Under the pieces are notes generated by a model. That model saw nothing but the letters and a program-made list of their open reading frames with translations. It did not search any database and had not been told where the DNA came from. A stretch of DNA of 64,000 nucleotides from Gavia stellata. Its lineage: Eukaryota > Chordata > Aves > Gaviiformes > Gaviidae. The first letter of the stretch is position 1; each line of letters opens with the position of its first letter. The stretch spans positions 62,001 through 126,000 of the forward strand of contig NW_026776961.1 in NCBI RefSeq assembly GCF_030936135.1, given 5' to 3'. Shown here one piece after another: positions 59,320 to 64,000 of this stretch. The position numbers and the translations under genes are program-made.

Positions 59320-60302
59320 GGACCGACTCCCTCAAGCTTGAAAGCAGTATGGGTGGTGAGTAAAACTTGAAGAGGTCCTTTCCACTTCTCTTTCAACAGC
59401 TCGTCTGACCATGTCTTCAGATACACCCGGTCCCCTGGTTGGTAGTGATGCACAGGCACGTCCAAAGATAGTGGCGTGCTCACAGTGATGTACCTGTGGA
59501 GAGAGGACAAAACTTTCCCAGAGAGATAACATATTCTTTTAGGTAATGTCTTCCTGCAATTTCAGGATTAACTCCTGTTTCAGTCATCTGATAAGGTTTA
59601 CCATATATGATCTCAAAAGGACTAACCTTTTCTTTGGTTCTAGGCTGGATGCGTATCCATAGCAAAGCTAAGGGTAAAGCATCCAGCCACTTTATCTGAG
59701 CCTCCTGGCAAATTTTACTTCTCTGTCTTTCTAGGCTTTGGTTCATTCTTTCTACTTTTCCACTTGATTGAGGTCTCCGTGGGGTATGGAGATCCCATTT
59801 TATCCCTAACGCTTTCGTCAAACTTTGAACAGCTTCTGCTATGAAGTGTGGGCCCCTATCCAAAGATAGTCCAATGGGTACCCCAAATCTCGGTATTATT
59901 TCCTTAAGTAGCACTTTTGCTACTTCTTTTGCCTTGTTGATGCGACAAGGGAAAGCTTCTGGCCAGCCTGAGAAAGTATCTAACGTTACTAAAAGATCTC
60001 GGTATCCATTTTGCCGTGGTAATTCGGAAAAGTCTATTTGCCAGTAGTCTCCTGTTTCCTCTCTTTGTCACCCCTGGTAAAGGTCTTCAGGGTAGGCGAG
60101 GATTATTCTTCAGGCATAGCTCACATTTCTTTGCTATGCTCTTAATTATTCCAGTCATTCGTACACTTAGCACTTGTGTTTTTAATGCTTCCACCATTGT
60201 TTGAATTCCCCAGTGAGTTTCTTGGTGTTGCCTATTGGCTATTTCACGCATGATTTCTTGTGTAACTATTACTTGGTGTGAAGGAGTTACCCACCATCCT
60301 TC
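59223..60302 (-). pseudogene. pol: ERV-B pol, integrase, frameshifted
   Basis: The zinc site is seen near 60100-60230 (CELCLKNNP with upstream histidines). The DDE core is split over frames: WQIDFSEL near 60030, SLDRGPHF and KVERMNQ in the open frame 59914-59480, and the C-terminal domain in 59510-59223. It joins RNase H only through a frameshift. Confidence 0.82.
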
Positions 60303-61136
60303 TTAATTTTTGTTTGCTTTCAGTAGGTTAGCCAATGGATTGTCTTCTGGTGTATACTGCGGATTCTCAGGTCCCAACCTCTGAACCCTTTCTGGCAAAA
60401 CTAGCAATATTTGACCTTCAGCTGTTTCTCTCGCAGCTCTATCTGCCACGCGGTTCCCTATATGCATTGGGCTATTTCCAGTTTGATGTGCCTTGCAATG
60501 CATAATTGCCACTAATTGGGGTAGATTAATTGCCGGTAGTAATTGTTGGATCATTGGCCCGTATTTGATTGGGGATCCCTGAGATGTGAGGAGTCCCCTT
60601 TCTTTCCAAATGGCTCCATGAGCATGCACCACTCCAAAGGCAAATTTTGAATCTGTCCATATATTAACAGTTTTACCTTTTGACAGTTCTAATGCTCTCA
60701 GTAAGGCTATGAGTTCTGCTTTCTGGGCCGAAGCGTTGGATGGCAGAGCTTTGGCCTCAGTCACTTCCTTACCAGTTACTACTGCATAACCTGGTTTTCG
60801 TGTTCCATTCCGCATAAAGCTGCTACCGTCTATGAACAGGTCCCAGTCTGCATTTTCTATCGGTAGGTCTTTCAGGTCTGGTCTGCTGGAGCGCATCTGT
60901 TCTACAGTTTGCAAACAGTCGTGTGCTAATTCTTCTCCAGCAGGATCAGTAGTTAGGAAGGTCGCTGGATTCAGGATCGTGGTTACCTTCAGCTCCACGT
61001 TGTCTTGTTCCAGCAGAACGGCTTGATATTTCAGCATCCAGCTTGGTGACAACCAGTGTCCTCCTTTTTGTTCCAGCACTGCTGTAACTGCATGGGGTAC
61101 AAATACAGTTAATTTTTGCCCAAGGGTCAATTCTCA
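60303..61136 (-). pseudogene. pol: ERV-B pol, RNase H
   Basis: The 275-codon open frame follows an in-frame TGA at 61134-61136. Landmarks are FIDGSSFM, IWTDSKFAFG and CKAHQTGNSP. It lies in frame with the RT part upstream. Confidence 0.85.
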
Positions 61137-62460
61137 GGCCTCTTGGATCAGTAATACTGTAGCCGCCACTGCTTGGAGACATGCTGGCCATCCTTTGCTA
61201 ACATTGTCTAGTTGTTTTGAAGAATACCCCAGGGGTCTTTTCCAGGATCCCAGCTTCTGGGCCAGTATCCCTGAGGCAATATGCAGTCTTCCATGCACAA
61301 ATAATGCAAATGGTTTTTCCAAATTCAGAAGGCCTGGAGCTGGAGCATTCATTAAAGCTTGTTTCAATTTCATAAATGCATCTCTGCACTCCTGAGTCCA
61401 GAAAAGGAGATTTCCTTCCCCTTGTACAGCTTCATATAAGGGTTTGGGAGTGAGTCCAAAATTTATTATCCACAGGCGACACCATCCAGCCATTCCGGGA
61501 AATGCTCTGAGCTCTTGTTTCGATTTAGGTTCGGGGATCTGGCCAATGGCCTCTTTTCTTTCAGTTCCAAGACTACACTGGCCCTGGGAAATTGTGTACC
61601 CCAACTATATTACCACCTGCTGAGCGATCTGTGCCTTTTTCCGGGATACTTTGTACCCTGCCGTCCCCAAAAAGTTTAGGAGTTCTATTGTCATTTGTAT
61701 GGAATCCTTCTTGTCATTTGTTGCTAGCAGTGTGCCATCTACATATTGCAGTAAGGTGGTATTTTTATGCCTCTTTTGCCAGTCTTCTAATTCTCTGGCT
61801 AATTGATGTCCAAAGATGGTAGGACTATTTTTAAATCCTTGTGGTAATACTGTCCAACACAAGTGAGTTTTTCTACCTGTCTTAGGGCTTTCCCACTCAA
61901 AAGCAAACAGTTCTTGACTTCTGGCTGCTAGCGGAAGGCAAAAGAAAGCATCTTTCAAGTCCAGTACAGTAAACCATTTGTCTGTTTCCTTCAGGGTGGT
62001 CAAGAGAGTATACGGGTTTGCCACTACTGGGTGAACATCCTGTACAATTTCATTTCTAGCCCTTGAGTCCTGGACCAATCTATACTCTTCTGAATGCGAT
62101 TTTTTAATTGGCAAGATCAGGGTGTTGTATTCTGATGGACATTCTTTTAGTAATCCAAAATTTATGAATCGTTCTATTAATGGTTCTAATCCTTTTCTTG
62201 CCTCTTAATTTAATTGGATACTCTTTTTGTCTTACCGGTCTGGTGTCTGGTTTCAACTGAATGATTACCGGTTCTGCCGCTCGGGATCGTCCTGGTGCTC
62301 CTGAAGCCCATACTAGAGGGGTTACAGGATTTTCAGCTGCTTCTGGTATTTCCTGTAACTCGGCTTCCTTCTGTAACATAAAAACTTGAGCATCCAAAGC
62401 TTTCTTGTCAGGAATATGGATTTGGATTTTTCCTTTTTCAAAAGTAATTTGTGCATTCAA
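61137..62460 (-). pseudogene. pol: ERV-B pol, reverse transcriptase
   Basis: Open frames 62114-61605 and 61604-61134 are in one phase, separated by a TAG at 61605-61607. The RT motif LPQGFKNSPTIFG is present, but the catalytic box reads QYVDGTLLAT: the second aspartate of YVDD is glycine. The protease-RT linker (62460-62104) is in another frame. Confidence 0.85.
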
Positions 62461-62750
62461 TTGACTTCATATGTCTCGTCCTAATTAGCGGCACAGGGCA
62501 ATCAGAGAAATCGATGGGTTAACACCCTTTTCCCAATTGTAAACTTCAAAGGCTGGAAAAATGGCCGATTTTCTTTCTGCCCCGTGGCACCAATAACTGA
62601 TGTACTCTGATTACTCAAATTAGCCTTGCATGTATTCAATACCAAATAAGTGGCCCCCGTATCTACTAAAAATTGTACTTTTTCATTCCCCAACTTTACT
62701 CTAAGGAGGGGTTCTGTTGGGGAGGGTTCCGATTCTTCCCCCGGTCTCCC
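62461..62750 (-). pseudogene. pro: ERV-B pro (protease)
   Basis: The frame 62693-62502 has the active-site motif FLVDTGATYLVLN. It is in phase with the nucleocapsid frame upstream across the TGA at 62751-62753, and shifts frame after 62502. Confidence 0.83.
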
Positions 62751-64000
62751 TCAGTCTGAATCTATTGTCATCATGTTAGCAGCCTGATTTGGCATCTTCT
62801 CACGACCTTGTCTTCTTAACTGCGGGCACTCCCTTTTCCAGCGTCCTTTCTGTTTGCAGTAAGCACACGGATTTATCTCCAGCAGCATTCCGACCCTCCG
62901 TACTCCACCAGGAAATCTTTTTCGCTTTATGGGAACTCTGAACTTGCTAGTTTCTTGGGCTATGGCTACTGCCAGCATCTTACTATCTTTAAGCCTCTCC
63001 TTTCTCTGCTTTACTTCCTCCACCTTTTCCCTGTTGTTGTACACTTTGCAGGCACGCTCTAACACTTTGTGCAATGAGCGGGCATCTGCCCCCTCTAGTT
63101 TCTGTAATTGCCGTTTTATGTAGACTGTCCCATAAAGATGTGGCCCAACGAGACAGCGTCTGCTTCATTGTCTGGATTCAAATCAGTGTATTTTCTTGCA
63201 GCCTCCATTAGTCTTTCAAAGAAAGAAGAGGGGTCCTCATTCTTTCCCTGAATGACCTGATACAATTTAGACCAATTCTTTGATTTTGGAATAGCATTCC
63301 AGACACCATACAGAATCACTCGTTGGTACTTGGATAATAATAACCTTTGAGCCTGGACGTTAGGATCCCAATTGGGATTATTGGAAGGGGAATGATCCTA
63401 TATCCATCCTGCTATTGCAGCTTGAACATGCACTCATTCTGCCTCCTCCTTAGCTTTAGCCAAAAATCAATCTTTTCTCATCATAAGAAACTAAATTATT
63501 CAAGACAACTTGCAGATCTTTCCAGTCCGGATCCTGATTTTTGATTATAGTCTCCATAACCTTTGCCACCTGCTCGGGGTCCTCCCTATATACACCTGCC
63601 ATCTCCTTCCATGCCTTTAAATCCGATACCGAAAACGGCACTTTTACCCAAACTGGTGCTCCGTCTGGTCCTACGGCTTGTCTGAGGGGGGCTTGTACGT
63701 TAGCCTGTACATTCCGAGCATTTCCCCTCCTAGTTCTCCCCGCCACCAGACTAAAATCCTCTTCGCTGGAACTGTCAGAATCATTGTCTCACTCTTCTCT
63801 CCTTCTGTTCCTACCCCTCCTTGGTACAACCAACATCTCTACCTCTTCCTGTTGCTCTTCTTCACAACTCTCTTTATATTTATTGCATTGCTTGCTGATG
63901 CCGCACGCTGAACAACAATGCTTAGGCGCTTTCTTTTTCTCTGCCTCTAGGGCTAATACACCACTTTCACTTGCACTCAAGCCACACTCCTTACGTATGT
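62751..64000 (-). pseudogene. gag: ERV-B gag, partial and frameshifted
   Basis: Nucleocapsid (63074-62751) holds one CCHC-type knuckle, CAYCKQKGRWKREC, with arginine where the histidine would be expected. Two capsid pieces follow upstream, 63319-63116 and 63746-63456, in different frames. The linker piece 63980-63789 ends in a TGA and contains HCCSACGISKQC, the same cysteine spacing as ERV-A. The N-terminus lies beyond the window. Confidence 0.83.

Larger units (their letters stand above)
57623..64000 (-). mobile_element. ERV-B, older gammaretrovirus-like provirus, main part
   Basis: The order on the minus strand is gag, pro, pol, env, 3' region, then (after the ERV-A insertion) the LTR at 49117-49673. 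Gag continues beyond the right edge. There are many more frameshifts than in ERV-A, so it is older, as the nesting also requires. Gag and pol are clearly related to ERV-A. Confidence 0.88.

Noticed and set aside
1..64000. tRNA, rRNA or other structural RNA genes
   Set aside because: I looked for tRNA-like and rRNA-like blocks by eye and saw none. A covariance-model scan could still find small ones.

Overview
The window looks like nuclear DNA from a bird. It carries CR1 LINE 3' ends with the ATTCTGTG-type tail, a many-exon maestro HEAT-like repeat (MROH) gene with short GC-rich introns, and gammaretrovirus-like endogenous proviruses. The species cannot be told from the sequence alone. The mix of an intact MROH gene, decayed gene copies, a minisatellite and nested proviruses suggests a repeat-rich region such as a microchromosome, the W chromosome or a pericentromere; that is inference.

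Layout. (1) 680-17444, minus strand: 31 exons of an MROH gene, all joining in phase, from an ATG at 17444 to an exon ending at 680; the 3' end lies beyond the left edge. (2) 17445-22600: the MROH 5' flank, a solo LTR with a 4-bp target duplication (18061-18586), a GC-rich segment (19143-19560) that recurs at 44869-45275, and a plus-strand LTR-like element ending near 21962. (3) 23526-30455, minus: a broken, intron-containing copy of syntabulin (SYBU), with a CR1 in its last recognised intron. (4) 30500-43600: mostly unassigned, with several orphan exon-like segments, a degenerate minisatellite (about 35560-37660) and a CR1 fragment. (5) 43640-44950: a strong CpG island. (6) 45643-48690, plus: a MAP4K3 kinase-domain fragment with two single-base insertions in homopolymers. 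(7) 49117-64000, minus: an older provirus (ERV-B) interrupted by a full-length younger one (ERV-A, 49995-57622).

How the parts relate. Only the MROH gene looks fully functional. The SYBU and MAP4K3 pieces keep introns, so they are segmental copies rather than processed retrocopies. The two proviruses are related in gag and pol: both have a UGA between gag and pol in the same frame, one CCHC knuckle, and the same cysteine cluster in the gag linker. Their env transmembrane subunits look different. ERV-A has near-identical LTRs (six differences seen in 587 bp) and CAGT target duplications; it sits in the 3' untranslated part of ERV-B, in the same orientation.
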